Shown: positions 14,874-28,737, counted from the first letter of the stretch. The stretch: DNA of 64,000 nucleotides from Sclerurus mexicanus (GCA_013396755.1 VWZF01003005.1:302913-366912); one strand, 5' to 3'. Notes: a model not told the origin generated them from the letters alone. Numbers and translations are program-made.

Positions 14874-16129
14874 CATTGGTAGGCTCAATATCAAGTCCTT
14901 TCTGTGCAGTGACGTTTTCATGGTCAGCAGCAGGGATGACAGGCAGCAACAGTAAGGCAGGGTGTGTTCTGCGAATTCACCCCTCCTATGGAGGCCACCC
15001 AACCAGGAGTGACAGCCTGTGTCACACTGCATTTCTCGTATGTGCTCCCTACCAGCCTGTGAAGGACTTGGCTTAAGAGTAGGATGGACTTGTATGGGTC
15101 AGATGGAGTTACTGCTTCAGCACCTCTGCATTTATCCCAGAGCCTTCTGTTCAGCATTGTTAAGGTAAAGCATGCTCCCAACCTGCCTGTGCCTCCCTGG
15201 CATGCATCCTGTATGATCCAAGTCTTGGTCCTCCCTGTGATTTGGTCATTTCCCTCTTTGCAGGCACTATCTGCAGGGGTGATGAACCTCCTTTATGAGC
15301 AGTACCTGCAACTTACCGGTGCTACAGAGTCATTGGAGGAATGAGTTGCCTGTGCAAAGGAAATACCCTGGGTGCATGAGATGATGCCAATGTCACATTA
15401 TTGTGGGGGTACATACTGGAGAACAGGCCTGTTTTAGCATTAAATATTCACACATGAAAATCGAGGTCAAAGTCCAATGGCTTGAGACACCCCTGAAGAC
15501 CCTGCCAGGGCCAAACAGACACTGCATTTCAGCAGAGCACACTCACAGGACTTGCAAACAGGCTTTGAGACTTAATATGCTGTAACTGTTGAGGAATTTA
15601 GTCTTTTATGTACTGTGTGGCATGACAAAAGCATGAGGGAGCAACAAGGTAGTGCAATTGTTTGCCGTCCTCTTCGAGCACTTAAGCCCATTGTTAACAT
15701 ATACTATCAATATGTGCAGAATTGCTCTGCACCTGATGTCTGATTCTTTGTAGACCTGTACCTGACCAAGTCATCCACATTTCTGCTGGAGGGCCTAGGC
15801 ACAAATGCTTAAGGATTGAAACTGTTATGCAGCTAATAGGCTGCTTGGTGGCCTTGACATGCCTGAGGGAGAATTCCCAAAGGCTGTTTCTCCTATACAG
15901 CGTGCCTATTGCTATGACATGTCAGAGATGAAGCCACACAGAGTGAAGCTGGCACATTGCGGCCTCGTTATCAGCTGGATGTCAGGAACTCAAGTGCAAA
16001 CAGTGTCAGCTCCTTCTTGCATCAAGAAATGGGGCAAACAGAAAACAAAAAAAAGGAAAAAATCAACCCACAATGGCTAGTGACTTTGTAATTAACCCCA
16101 TTGTTCAAATATTCAAGTAAAATTCCTGC
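14874..16129. other. Unassigned DNA between the microsatellite and the T-rich block
   Basis: Slightly more GC-rich just after the microsatellite (about 14900-15350), with short frames on both strands. No recognisable domain, repeat or RNA gene. Confidence 0.45.
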
Positions 16130-18850
16130 TCTGAACCTCTTGAATGTTTCAGTTTTGACAGCTCAACCCCTATATTCTTCCATTTTCATGGTGTTTTATG
16201 TGCATCAGTCCTTTTAAGACAAAATGGTTTGCAATGCGTGTTTTATTACGATACATGTTCTTGTTTCGCACTTCATTACATGTTCCTCTTTCCACATTCC
16301 ATTATGCATCACAGCTACTGTATCTCCTCTGGCAATTCACATGCCATGCTGCATTAGAATTTCAATTCTTGTTTTTGCTTGCCATTATGAATGATTGTTA
16401 TCACAAATAGTTTCAGTTCTATTTCACATTGCATTACTCATTTTCCAGACCCTCACTATGCATGCCAGTGTTCACGTTAGATCATACACTGTGGGGTTTG
16501 CTTCCCATCAAACACTGATTTTTTAAAACTTGTTACAGATTTTCTTACTGTATTTCACCATTCATTTAATCTTGCTTAATTAACTCTGCATTTTTTCTAC
16601 TGCATCACAGGATTCAGTACTTAATTTCAAATCTTATTTAATTTTTCCTCTTTTAAAGATCCATTTCTGGTCTTGCCTATCATTACTCCCTCAGATTTTT
16701 GTATTTTGTGGCTTACTAAATTTTTTGACTTATTTTGTATTCCTGATGTCAAATGCTGTTACGAGTTTTCCTTTTCACATCTCATTGCCCATTTTTTTTG
16801 ACTCTGCATCTCAATACGAATGCTTTTTTACATCTTGTTTCCAGTTTCCAGTTTCAATTTTTGCTGTGTGTGTTCATTTTTATTTCACTGCTGGTTTTGC
16901 TTCAGCGTCTGATTATGTGCTTTTAGATCTAATTAGGAATTTCATGTATCATCCCTTATTAGCCAATTTCCTTTTTGCTGCCCATTACAGACTATGCATT
17001 GCATTCTGAGTTTAAGCTTTCAGATTTCCTTGTGCATTTTCCTTTTCTCACATTATTTAGTTAAATTCTTAAAATAATATGATAAATTTCATATAGTCCT
17101 ACTTGCATCCTACTATGATTTTTAAAATCTGTAATATTTTTTTGCTCCTGTGTCAAATTTCTTTTGCACCACAATAAACTTATTCTTTTAATATCTCATT
17201 AATCATTTGAATTATATCATATTGCAAATTTCATTTGTATATCTCATACTTGGTTTTCATTTAAAGAAGGCATAATAAACTTCCATCTTTGTGTTTTCTG
17301 AAACTTAGGGATGGAGGTGATGCCTCTTAACATACATTTTCATATCTGCAAATCTTCCCATGTTTCCTTTTCCCATTGTGCATACCTTTCTGTGTTTTCT
17401 TTCTCAGAGCTATTTCTGCTCTTTGCCTAATGCACTCAGTTCTGCAGCTTAATTTATTTCTAATGACATGTTTCATATTTTGTAGCTTTTCTTTGTTATT
17501 TATTTATGAATTTTTAGTTTTACATTTATTTATGCATTCCCACTTTCAGGATTAATTTTCCCTTTTGTCTCTCACCACACATCAATTTTTCTTATAAGTT
17601 TTCCTGAATGAATCACCTGGTTTGATTTTTTAACTTACATCCTTTGGCATGTAACATTACCCATTTTAGATTTTTTTGTGTCTCCTCTTTTAATGTTCTG
17701 CATTTCATTATGCAGCTTCATTATTCACATCTTGTTGCCCATTTGTCTTTAAAATGCCATTACACATTTCCATTTTACAAGTCCCCATGTGTTGCTTGTA
17801 TTGTATTTTTCTACTTATGAGTACTTGTTTGTGTTTTTGAGCAGTTTCATGTGCACCAGATGTGATTTTTGTTCATCTCATAATTCATTCCCCTATTGTC
17901 TCATTATATTTTCTCAGGTTTTCTTTTTGTTATCTATGTTCTTACTGCAGGTTGTAGTTTTTTGGGTTTTTTTTGTTTGTTTGTTCACAATTTATTAGGT
18001 CTCAAATTGCACATCTCAAGCTTTTCTTTCTACCTCTAGTTGAAGCATTTGACTTTTTAAACTCAGAATCCATTTTCATGTCTAAAACATGCTCTTTAAA
18101 GACATGTTGATCTCTGTAGCTCAACATCTGTTTTAACTTTCTTACTACACACACTCACATCCCCTTGCATATATTCTTGCATTTCGTTTCTCATTTGCCA
18201 CTATGTTGACTATTTTATTTTTACTTTCAAAGAACAAGTGCCCTTTTTGTATGACACTACAGCTTTTCACTTCTACTTCTTTTTTAATCTTTTATTTCTT
18301 TCACATCACTTTGACTATTCTTTTCCCCAGGATGTTATATTTCCTTTTTTATATAACTTCATGTGTCTTTTTATTTATATTTCCTTTTCTTTACACAATT
18401 TTTATTACACACCAGTGTGCAATGTTTTCTGCATTTTTTTCACTTTTTCCTCTTACACACTTCCATTTCTTTATGACTTTTCCACTTCATCATGCCTTCT
18501 CCTGCCCACCTATGACTTTCAAAGGTTTTACTTTTCACTTTTACATATGCAATCATTTTTATGAATCACCTTTCCTTCTCTATCTCCTCAGAAAACATTT
18601 TTTTCAATTCTGCATCTCATTGCTTTTTTCCTTCTCCTTGAATGTGTTTCTTTCTGCAGAAAAGTAGATTTCGTTGGCATAATTCATGTGCACCTTCCTT
18701 TTCACTTGGACTTGCCTGCATCTCATCATGTGTCCCTTTCTGCCCCTTGTTATGCAAGTACTTTCACACGCCACCACAGAACTGGTTTTCACATCTCATA
18801 ATTAGTTTTCATTCCCTTCTCTCTCACAATAATTCTGAGTAGCTGATCAC
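16130..18850. repeat. T-rich, purine-poor block, probably a decayed tandem array
   Basis: About 2.7 kb of the plus strand is strongly T-rich with C as the next partner and relatively little G. Related words recur: CATCTCA at 16778, 16807, 17874, 18012, 18613, 18719 and 18792; variants such as ATATCTCAT near 17191; CATTATGCA-like words near 16299 and 17707; and many TTTCACATT-like words. Spacings in the clearest part (16264-16421) are about 25-47 bp and irregular. This fits an old minisatellite or satellite that has diverged beyond a clean period. Phe/Leu-rich ORFs in this interval (for example 18203-18667) follow from the T-richness and are not counted as genes. Confidence 0.6.
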
Positions 18851-19254
18851 TCAGAGGAAGTTATTTTGTCTTTGTGTAATACCATCTTAATGCTGAAAAC
18901 AAAGTTTACTTCCTCACATGGTTTACTTGGTCCTTTTCTTCTAGTTGCTACTTGTGTATGTCAAAGCTATTAAATTGATACTTTTTTTTTTCTTTCTACT
19001 AACCAAGTGTCTCTGGTTCACAGAAAAAGCTAGGAGGCAATAAAACATAAAATAGAGATGTCAGCACTGAAAATACATTGCAGACACTATGGGAATACAG
19101 AAAGTTGAGGATGAATGTGTACTTAGAAAGCTTTGGTCAGGTTTTTCATTAAAATCATAGACATTTTGAAATGCTGATTGCATTAGCACACGCTTGCCAC
19201 TTTCATAATCAGATGTACTTTATGAAAATCAGATTAGGCAGTCTCTCTGCCCTT
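18851..19254. other. Unassigned AT-rich DNA
   Basis: Nothing recognisable. Composition returns to normal after the T-rich block. Confidence 0.5.
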
Positions 19255-20200
19255 CCCAGCTTACCTTGGAGGAGGGGAAAAAAGGTAAGAGAAGTCTGAC
19301 CCTCCTGCTTGCTCTGTGGATGCAGTAACATAGATGAGGAGAACGATGATGGAGGTTATGCAGCTGCTGCCTTCAGTGAACTGAGGTCTGTCTGAAGAAG
19401 CATAGAGATGCTGTTTGCAGGAGGCCTCAGGACGGCTCCTGTTCAGCATCCCATCAGAGTAGTGGTTGCTGTCCAGCCTTCTGGTCTGAACCAGCCGCAC
19501 TTGGGGTCTCTCCCTTCCCTGCCTTTGGCCCCAGAACCCCAGTTTAAGCAGAGCTTGCTCCTCAACCTCCTTCTCTTGAGCAGAACATCAGGAGGTTGTG
19601 CCAGCCTGGGTTTCACCAAGCCCCAGCTTGAACTCCTCCAACCATGCATATACTGCACCTCTCCCTGGGCAGCCTGCTCTGCTCTGGTGTTCCATTGCTC
19701 TCCTGGGGAAGCCCCAGGGTGCTGGATGCAGCTATTGCTGTGGATTATATGGCCTGGCACTATGGTGAAATGCCTTCTTTTTTCCCTTGACTGTGTAGCT
19801 GCCTCTATAAGCCGTGTGGGCAGTGATTGTGTGGTCCTCCAAGTCTCTGCCCAATACTCCTTAGCCAGAGAGTGGAGCAGGACAAGGCCATTGGTGCTGG
19901 GTGTGTTTGTGTGTGGACTCAGTGTGCCTGACTGTGCTGATCCATGTGTCTGGGTGTATGTGTATAGACATATGTGTTGTGTATGGACATATGTGTTGTG
20001 TATGGACATATGTGTTGCCTCCCGCCAATGGATGCTCAGCCTTGCTACCAGTTGGTCCTGCAGGCATGGAGCTGCAGCAGCATTTCTGTCCTGGGCTACT
20101 GGATTTGGCAAACTCTAACAGTCAGAGCCATACCCCTAGGTCAGATGCTCTACAGATTTGTCGAAGATGAACTCCCTCACCACCCAGGCCGCGGATAGAA
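19255..20200. other. GC-rich block with long overlapping ORFs, not identified
   Basis: This interval is clearly richer in GC than its neighbours. It carries a 236-codon plus-strand frame (19408-20118) and a 222-codon minus-strand frame (19443-20111) over the same bases. Neither translation shows a domain I recognise. Long open frames on both strands often reflect GC-rich sequence with few stop codons, so neither is called a gene. An old retroelement or LTR is the most likely alternative, given the adjoining CR1 remnant at 20255-20405. Confidence 0.35.
19967..20018 (+). repeat. Short 19-bp tandem repeat, about 2.7 copies
   Basis: The unit GACATATGTGTTGTGTATG starts at 19967, 19986 and 20005, with the third copy truncated. 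The copies are identical where present, so the array is young. It creates repeated Met-Asp-Ile-Cys-Val-like residues in overlapping frames. Confidence 0.9.
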
Positions 20201-20254
20201 ATGCCGAACCACCTGGGCACCAGTATGATTCTCTGCTTCACTCACTGTCATCTC

Positions 20255-20405
20255 CCAGCTGGACACTGATCATGACCTTTGGAGCATTTTAGTCCAGACA
20301 ATTTTAAGCCCATTTAACAGTCTTGTCCATTACACTGATTCTCAGCTTTCAAATGAGGATGCTGTGAGATGAAGCACCTTAAGCGAAGGTACATTATATC
20401 CACTT
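20255..20405 (-). mobile_element. Old CR1-type LINE remnant
   Basis: Read on the minus strand, this resembles a segment of avian CR1-family LINE. Recognisable pieces on the plus strand are the CAGCTGGACACTGA-like start, the CTTGTCCATTACACTGATT word, and AATGAGGATGCTGTGAGAT near 20355. Similarity fades on both sides and no tail is visible. Confidence 0.5.
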
Positions 20406-21580
20406 CTCTTCTAAAGTATTGTGTCCTTTCCCACTTCCTTTTTCTTCTCTCTCTAAGAGGCATCTCAGGAAAGAAAACCTTTCTTATTCCTAGACCTTTC
20501 CTATGGTAGGAATTCCAGACATGTTCATATTAAATGTTTATCTTATTATTATTTCCATGCCTGACAGGAGCTCTATAAGCTGTAACTGGTGAGAGACACT
20601 TCTGGTCTCCTGTAACAACTCTCTGGGGTCAGAAGGTTGGAAAGGAGTTGTGATTGTTCTGGCAGCTGGGGATTTGCAAGCTTTGAAGGAGAAACATGTT
20701 AGTGGGGAATTAGTTCCCTTGAATCCACGCTAATTTGATCCCATCGCAGTGAAACTCTTTCATCAAGGACTGTGGCTTTTTACAATTTTTCATGTTATCA
20801 GTATTACTAGTTGTCTAAATATTGTTTTAAAGTGCATTTAACTGTAAAATTATTTTTTCAGGAGGGAAAACAAAAGATATAATTCACAAATAAACTCACC
20901 TCTTGAAGATAAATGATATTTGAAGCTGAAAAGTGAAACAAATAGGAAACAACTGTACCATTACCTTAATCTCTCAGTAAAATAAAGATTTATTTTGGTT
21001 TCAGTTGTGAGAGAAATATCTCAGCACAGGACTGATTTTCTTGCTTCATTTCATAGGCATGTAAAATAAATAAGCTTATTTAAGTGGGCAAAAGGTGTAA
21101 AGCAACATAAATACAATACAACAAAGACTTTTGGCTTAGGATATAAGTGGGTCTAGTACCTGCCCAACATTCATCCTTTCTTTTTTTTTTTTTACATTAT
21201 CCTTGAAATTCTGCTTAGAGAATATGATAGATCTTCAAAAATTCCTTTGTATCTGTCCTTAATTTCTGCATTTCTGAGTGCTTAAAAGCAAAATGTTACT
21301 TCTTTACATGCAACTGTTAAAATGAAAACCTAAAATCCTCAATTATAGCAATTTAAAGGGATATGAATAAACGAGATTATGAGGGACATTTTTGTTCTTG
21401 AATACTTCCTATAACAATATTATCTTCCCAAATGACAGTTCATTTAGTTTCAGTCTGTACTAGGAAATGTGTATTTGTCTGGACAGCAGTTTCCTGTGAA
21501 TCTGGAAAGTTACTGCTGTCCATAATTTAGTTCCTGGCTGTCACTTATAACACTGACATGTACACTGACTGTGGTTGTAT
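20406..21580. other. Unassigned AT-rich DNA
   Basis: No recognisable feature. A short T run lies near 21180-21193. Confidence 0.5.
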
Positions 21581-21898
21581 TCACATTTGTTCTGAAAGAA
21601 AGTAAGCAAGAAAAATTACAATAATGATGTTCAACCTCTGACCTCTTTCGAAAGGACACACAAGGTCAGCATCCATTGTGTCATGTGTTCCTTTTGCAAT
21701 TTCTTGTAGGCCATTAAATAAATGAGCTGCATAAAGAACATGTGGATCTTGCAGTTCCATTGTGTCTTCTACCACATCAAGTAAGAGTACTATTTTCCAT
21801 CTTTGTTCACCGTTAGAAAAAGGATGCCTGCACTTGCTATCCGAGAGATTTTGATGAGAATGAAAGGTAACCAAGGGATTCTTTGGCTGAAGATTCAC
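21581..21898 (-). CDS. Candidate coding exon or exon remnant, product unknown
   Basis: A minus-strand open frame of 105 codons spans this interval. Its central part reads like ordinary soluble protein: mixed charged and hydrophobic residues, an acidic Leu-Leu-Leu-Asp-Val-Val-Glu-Asp stretch, then a HVLYAAHLFNGLQEIAKGT helix-like segment. A possible splice acceptor (GTGCAG before the complement of 21827) and donor (AG/GTCAGA after the complement of 21643) would frame a 185-bp exon; the frame is open through both, so the sites are only suggestive. The Met at the start is probably chance. I recognise no family. It overlaps none of the repeats I could identify. Alternatives are a decayed retroposed gene, an unrecognised transposon fragment or a chance ORF. 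Confidence 0.25.
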   Translation of the reverse strand: MNLQPKNPLVTFHSHQNLSDSKCRHPFSNGEQRWKIVLLLDVVEDTMELQDPHVLYAAHLFNGLQEIAKGTHDTMDADLVCPFERGQRLNIIIVIFLAYFLSEQM

Positions 21899-22551
21899 AT
21901 TCTAGATATGACACAGTCTGAGTTCTGGTGTTGAGTGCTGGCCTAAAATTCCCTGATGGCCAGAGATTTAAACCAGCTGATGACTTTTACATATGTGCAC
22001 AAGACAACTGAAAGTACTTCCTAAGTTCCAGGTCAGAGGAAGGTGGCATAGCCTAGGAGCAATGCCTAAAACGAGGTACTGTGCTGGCCAATTGCCCAGT
22101 GTAAATATATTTGGGAAACATTAGGGCAGTATTCAAGACTGGAGATTTGAGAATCCAGCTGCATCCCCTCTGCATGCAAAAACCCAATATCAAACAAGAA
22201 AACCCAAAACAAAGTATTGTCTTTTGTTATAAACACGATGGACCTTACATAGATGATTCTGTCACATCACAGTGTTAGTGGTGTTCTGTTAACAAACTTT
22301 TGTTGGGTTCCAACAGATTTATTTCAGTCCAGATGCCTTTGCTATATTTTGTACAGTGGAAATGTAGTACTGAATTTAGCAAATTTGGGAGGCTTATTAG
22401 AGGTCAGCAGTAAGGTTTCCTAAATGCTCCAGGGAAGGTCTTCTGTATTCAAAAATCTATGACATATTTCCAGATATGTCACTTGGTCCAGTGGTCAGGG
22501 TTCACAGGACTGAGTAGCCAGGACTGAGCAAGAGTCCTTGGTCCAACTGAT
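21899..22551. other. Unassigned DNA
   Basis: No recognisable gene or repeat. Confidence 0.5.
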
Positions 22552-22730
22552 CACACGCATCATGTCACTGGCATGCGTCCATCATGTGGCAATAAAATGC
22601 TCAGCACATGACAATCATGCACCCAGAACACAACAGTCATGCACCCAACACAAGACAATCACATGACAATTACGTGACCATCACATGACAATCACATGCC
22701 CGTCATGCACCAGGCACATGCCAATCAGGT
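22552..22730 (+). repeat. Degenerate CATG-rich minisatellite with about 11-bp phasing
   Basis: Words such as CACATGACAATCA and CATGCACCC recur throughout this 180-bp stretch. The best-ordered part has CATG or CGTG cores at 22662, 22673, 22684, 22695, 22704 and 22717, spacings of 11, 11, 11, 9 and 13. The plus strand is A/C-rich with little G outside the CATG cores. It looks like a short-unit array that has been partly scrambled. Confidence 0.75.
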
Positions 22731-23302
22731 CTGTTGCATCTTAAACTACAGTTGTCCTTTTGGAAGAGATGCCCTTTCTACTGTGTCACTCCACAGGCAT
22801 TTGTAGAGTTACACAGTGGAGGGAGTGAGGAAGGGATGCAAATGAGACACGGGAGTTGAATTGATAATTCAGGGAAGACAGACTGGTAGAGAGCTTCAAG
22901 TAACAGGTTAATGGATACTTTAGAAACCTCTTGTGGTTTCTAAATGTTGGACTTGAGTACCTATATATTATTTTCTCTCCATTAATCTCCATTTAAGAAA
23001 GATTTTTAGAGTTCTTTACTTCATCTAATCAGTCAATTGCTCTTGTCTTTACAGATAACGTTCTTTTAAGTATATTATAGAATTTTCTTGAGTGCTTCAA
23101 GGTACAGAATAAAACCAGAGTAATTTAATTTGGAAGATATCTTTGGATACCATCTAGGCAAACCTGCTCCAAGCAGGGCTAACTCAAAGCTAGATATGGG
23201 ACAGTCCTTAACATACCTTCTGTAATTTGCCAAGACATTAAGAGCAGTTCATTTTAATTTCTTGCTTTGGGCAATCTATGCTCTTTGAATGCAAAATTTT
23301 AC
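22731..23302. other. Unassigned AT-rich DNA
   Basis: Nothing recognisable beyond a short chance frame on the minus strand. Confidence 0.5.
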
Positions 23303-23316
23303 GTATATATATATAT

Positions 23317-23357
<41 letters not shown>

Positions 23358-23360
23358 CAC
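23303..23360. repeat. (AT)n microsatellite with a short CA interruption
   Basis: Alternating T and A is interrupted by ACACACAT near 23316-23323 and ends in ATACATACAC. The Ile/Tyr repeat frame over it (23278-23496) is a translation of the repeat. Confidence 0.95.
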
Positions 23361-26300
23361 TGCTTCCTTCACTCTTTGTCACTTTGTGACAGCAGTTTGG
23401 CTCTGGTTTGTTGTGCATTCAGAGGCCCACCTTTTAGGTGCTGCTGTGCAGCCTAGTCAGTCCAAAGGTGGATTGGGAGCTAGCTGTTCAGGATAGAGCA
23501 GCCACCCTATATTGCCGTTGCCTACAAACCTGAACTGTCTTGCTAAGAAAGATGGTTAGGAGGCTGGAGCCTGTGTGTGGAGAGGTTGAGGGAGCTCAGT
23601 TTATAAGTTTGGGGAAAAGAAGGTTGGAGGGAGAAACCTCACTTCAGTCTTCCTTTACCTAAAGGAGTGGCAGGGAAGATGGAGCCAGGTTCCTGGGAAA
23701 TGTGCATCCTTAAAGATTTCTGAAATGTGATACAACATGGAAATTAGTTCTGTGACAACATGTAGAGAGAAATCTATGGACTGTTCTGCCTGTGCCTGTT
23801 GCCTTCACAGAATGCATAGATAGAAAGAAACTTGTTTTCTTTAGCAAATTTTATGATCTTTTGGCAATTGTTATTTTTTTCCCTAAAAATAAAAGATTCT
23901 AATAACAAAAAGTTCTCATCTGTGGACTGTGCAAGCTGTCTCTTTTGCTTTCTGTTCTTATTGCAGCCAAGTTTCTGCAAGGCGTAATAAATTCCTAATG
24001 GTCCATGTTCAAACTATCTGCTAAGAACAAAGTTACTTGTCAGTGTAATACACATTCTACACTGACTGAAGTACGTGAATAGATTTACAGCTGTTGCAAA
24101 TCATGACAAATGACTGAGAATAAGGGCCCATAAAAACTTAAGAAAATCAGAATCCAACCCATTAATTTTTACTAATTAGGTTCTCTAAGGATTGAGATAC
24201 AAAAGACCGATTGAATAATACCAAAGTGCGGATTGGAGCCTTTCTTATGCCTGAAGAACATCCCAGTTTCATACAGCATATTTTCATATAGTGTTCAAAA
24301 TCTCCTTCAAAGCCACAAAAGTAAATGACCTCCCTCCCTGACCTCTGGCTATCTTCAGAAGTCCAATCTGGAATTTCTTGACTCCTCTAAGGTTTGATGT
24401 GACATGCATTTCTCAAGCAGGGTCATCTTTCCCTCCAGTTCACTAAAGATTACTATGACACAAAAATGTCTTGATCACAAATAATCTTTGAGACCTAATG
24501 CTTTCATACACACATCTTTTCAAAGCCCCAAGAAAATGATGCTTTTCTCAGACTTGAGAATTGAAGCAAAAATCCATCACCACATTTGAAGCAAGACAAG
24601 GAGTTATCTATGAATGTAAGCCAATGCTACTTCTTTTTAGATCCAGTCCAGCAGTTTCAAGGCAGATGGCAAGAAAAGACTAAGGTCAAACCAGGTAGTC
24701 AGTCCACAGCTCAGGCACAGCAATCAGGTCCTTGGCCAGACACAGGTGTGCTATGATATGTTAGAGACAAACAAAACTATAGTATAGATCAGACCAACAG
24801 GGATTAACAGCACAGGATGGAGCTTAAATGGGCCTGGGGTCATGAGCAGAAAAGGTGGATGAAGCCTGCTGGTGAGGCTGACCAAGCCCTCTTAGTGCCC
24901 TCAGTGGTCTGACACATCTTGAAACTGTCATGAATTGTCACTAACGTTTCACAAATAGAAGAAAATGACATTTTGGATCATAAAGTTGGCTATCTCTGGG
25001 TTCACCATGAGCCTTAGAACTTCATTAGATGTATCCCATGGCCATCCTCTGTCTTTCAGTGTGTAGCCTAAGTGGAGATAAACTAAACAAGTGCCTTCAT
25101 TAACTGATTTTTCTTCTTATATTTCAATGGCACTTGGTTTACTATGAGCCATTAAGAACTTGCTCTGATAAAAACCCAAATATTTTTATTCCTATATTAT
25201 TGTCTGTGACATCGCAATATTATGAACATGCAGGATAAATTGCTATTGTAACTTCACAGTACACCTGAGGGGAAGGAAACTCTCATAGATTCAGAGAAAT
25301 TGCACAATTTATTTCATTTCAAGTTGCAAGTACTTGGTACAGTCCCAAATCAGAAAAATAAGTTTAAATCAAACAATATAGTCTCAGTTAAGGAATCCAT
25401 GAACAGAGGAACACAAATGAGTTATTACCTTTAGGTGACTTCATTTACTAATTTAACAAGCATCCTTATGTGTACACTGAAGAGGCAAGGTTTCATAATA
25501 AGCCTACTTATTAACATTTATTTTCCTTAATCAGGAGATCAATGTGGTCTCAGATGGCCTCCTGCCTTGATGACACCATGCCTTCAAACTCTGGCAGTTC
25601 TACTGCCTCTGTTATACTGTACTGGTTCACCCATGAGGCAAATACGTCTGGTCTGCTGGGCTCGATATTGAAGAGAAAAAAAAGGGGATTTTTGCAGTGA
25701 ATATTAATGTTCGTGCTTCTGAACATCTTTATGTGTATCCACTCAAAACATTTCCTTTGTGTGACATTTGTAAGCCTTTCATCTATTTTGAAATAGCACA
25801 GATCCCACTGCAGAGGGGACAGTCACAGAGCCCATCATAGGCAGATCTTTTGCACACCTGTGTGCCACTAAACAGAGTGGAATGATGAGCATCAACAGCT
25901 GGTGTTATCTTCTAAATAAATCAGCCCTCATTTAACAGATGTTTGTTGACAGCAGAGGAATGATAAAACTTGAGAATTGTAGGCACCATTAGACTTTCCA
26001 GAATGGAAAGACATGCTATTTGCCACAGACTGTCATCCCATCACAGTTTTTTTTTCCAGTCAATGTTCCCTTCTTGTATACCTTTTCCTGTCTTAGCTCC
26101 CCAAGGGAAGCAACCAAGAAACATTGTGAGTCTTAGGAAAGACATCATGTTTGAGGAGTCAGCGATCTTCAGCAAGCCCTGACAGCCATTCTGGCTCTTT
26201 GAGTTGGTGTATGTTTGCATGAATGACTGCTACATAACCCCCAGTATATAGCAGTAGAGGGCAGATGTTGGAAGGTGCTGGATGCCTACTGCATATAGTA

Positions 26301-28564
26301 TTGGATATAGTTCCGAGATATGTTTACTGAAGCATGCTCTGATGTGCATAAAAAAAAGAGCATTAAATGTCAACACAAGATGCATAGTTTTGTTTGCTAC
26401 CCTAGATATAAGGAGATGCAGTACTGGGTGGGACTGAACTACTCCATAGGTAGGATCATGCTGTGGCTATACATCCAGGCTCTATCTGATGTTGTGGGAG
26501 AGCAGGCTTTCCAGCATCTGAAGAAACATGAATTTACTTGCTGACTGTGTTTCTCTTCCTATTTCTATTGGGGTTTTATTTCTATTATTAAAGCAGTTTT
26601 GTAACACCATTTTCTGCTGTGTCTCTCCTACTGAGATCCTACTGTGCCCCTTCCAGTGCAGACCAACTGTGAGGCTGAGTGAGAAGGGGAGTTAGCAGTT
26701 CCTTTGTGAAATACTGAAATAGTTCATACTGTTTGCATTAAGTTTGATGGGACATGTCATTTAAGGCTTTGAGGGGTAGAGTGTCTCCTGAGATATGTAG
26801 TTGTTAAACTGTACAGTGAAGGAATGGTGAGAAACATATGTGTTGTCATACCACTCCCCCGTGACACGTTGCATTTTTTGCCTACTGAAGGGGAACAGCT
26901 CCAAGACATTATGGGTAGGTTGTATCATACTTTGTGGAGAAAGCATAACAGCATTTGCATCCAAGCTGAGCATTTTGTATAGCTCCTTTAATAATTAAAA
27001 AAAATCAAAATAAGAGCAATCAATCTTTGCTGCAATGCCTGCCTGTTTGTTTTATTCTTCCTGTTACTTAGAAAGTTCTTTCAGGATGGATAACCTGATT
27101 TCGTGCTATTAGAACATACAGTTTTACTATTAAGTTGAACTCCTGTGAATACAAAGCAAGTCAGACATTTAAATGAAGTCCTTTATTCTGTTATGAGGGA
27201 TATCATCAGCACAGTTCATTAAATACCTCTTTCAATTCCAGTGAAGACTATCTTCACCTTCTCATCTGGAGAGAATACTACATTTCTCAGCTTGCTTAGA
27301 TAAACAGAAAAAAAATCCCAGGGAAACTGAATTATCACTTAAAGGAGCTTTCTCTCTCTTTGTGTCTCTTTCTCTTTCTCTTTGCCTAGCTTCTCTGTTT
27401 TTTAAGTCCACTAACAAGAGACTTACTTTTGTTTTCAGCAGTAGGTTGTTCTCATGCTGAGCTCTCATCCTTGAGGAAACAGTCTGGTATAATATATTGC
27501 TCTCTCCAAACCTTACATGATAGTTCTCCGTCTTAGTATGTGCATTCAGCCTGTGCTTTCAGATTAGCCAAGGAAAAAAGGAAATTATCTCAGGAATTTA
27601 ACTTTTCTTATTGTTTCTCTTAAATTAAGAAAAGAGGTAACTCAAGAAGGTAAAGACTCTTACACAAACTACTTCTAGATAAAAATGAGCTTGAGCTCCC
27701 TTGTGAAGTCATGTGTCTTGGCTCTTCAAATTCCTAGCTAAACTGATCTCAGCAGGGTTGACAACTCTTACAGCAGGGTCAGAAGGCTACATGGTGTCTC
27801 CATGGAAATGATGGAAATTTTGTACTTGTCTTCTTCTGAGATCAGACTGAGGTCAAGTGTTCTGCAGAGTGGCCCTACAATTAACAGTTCTAAAAAGCAA
27901 GGTTCTAGAACCCTGTGCCCAGTCATGAAGGCTTTTAGAAAATAAATATCAAGACTTGGAATATACAGCATAATTTCTTTAGAAATGGACAAGCTCACGC
28001 ATTTTCATGACAAATTTTGTAGAGACATTTGAATAGTCAAATGCTGTGCATAGACATAAATAATATTGAGAAAATACTGAAAGCAAAGCAGGAGGATTAA
28101 TTTTGTCAGCTTCCTATTTGATAGGCCATGGTACAACAATGACTCAATGAGAGATTCACTTAGAGATTTGCAAGACCCATAGAAAGATTGCAGGTACAGG
28201 GAGATGAGAGATTTTAATGAAAAAGAGGAAGAGGCAGGGGTTATTTTAATAATTGTTACAATTTCATAGTTGTTTACAATACAATTTTTTTCCTAAGCAA
28301 AAATATCTGTAGTAGAACAACCCTTACCTGTGAAATCAGAATTAATGACACTAATAGTGACTCCTATTTTCAAGAATAGTATATTTTTCTGTATTTGTTT
28401 TCACCTTGCATGAACAATCCAGTTTCATACTACCTAAAGGGAAATTATAGAAAACAGGGGGCGTGAATTTTCAGCACAACAGAGAAAAGGGAAGAAACAG
28501 CACTTAAAAGGATAACTCTGAATAGATGTAAGGGAAAAAATTATTCAGCACTAGAGTATTCAAA
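23361..28564. other. Unassigned AT-rich DNA
   Basis: About 5.2 kb with no recognisable gene, RNA gene or transposon. Open frames are all under 80 codons and AT-rich, without convincing splice context. Confidence 0.5.
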
Positions 28565-28737
28565 AGCTGAAATTGCTCAGGGAGGTTGTGGAATTGGAAT
28601 CCTTGGAGATGTTCAGAAGTCATATGGACAAGACACAGAGTAACCTGAATTGGCTTTGAAGACAGTCTTGCTTGGAATTGTGCTTGAGTCCAGAGACTTT
28701 CAGAGTTCCTTTAAGTGCTTCTATTATCCTATGATCT
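28565..28737 (+). mobile_element. CR1 LINE 3'-end fragment
   Basis: This is the terminal part of a CR1 element: a GGGAGGTTGTGGAAT-like word at 28580, then CCTTGGAGATGTTCA, GGACAAGACACAGAGTAACC, and the end ATTATCCTATGATCT that corresponds to the CR1 3' tail. It is about 170 bp, diverged and 5' truncated, as usual for CR1. It has no coding capacity. Confidence 0.8.
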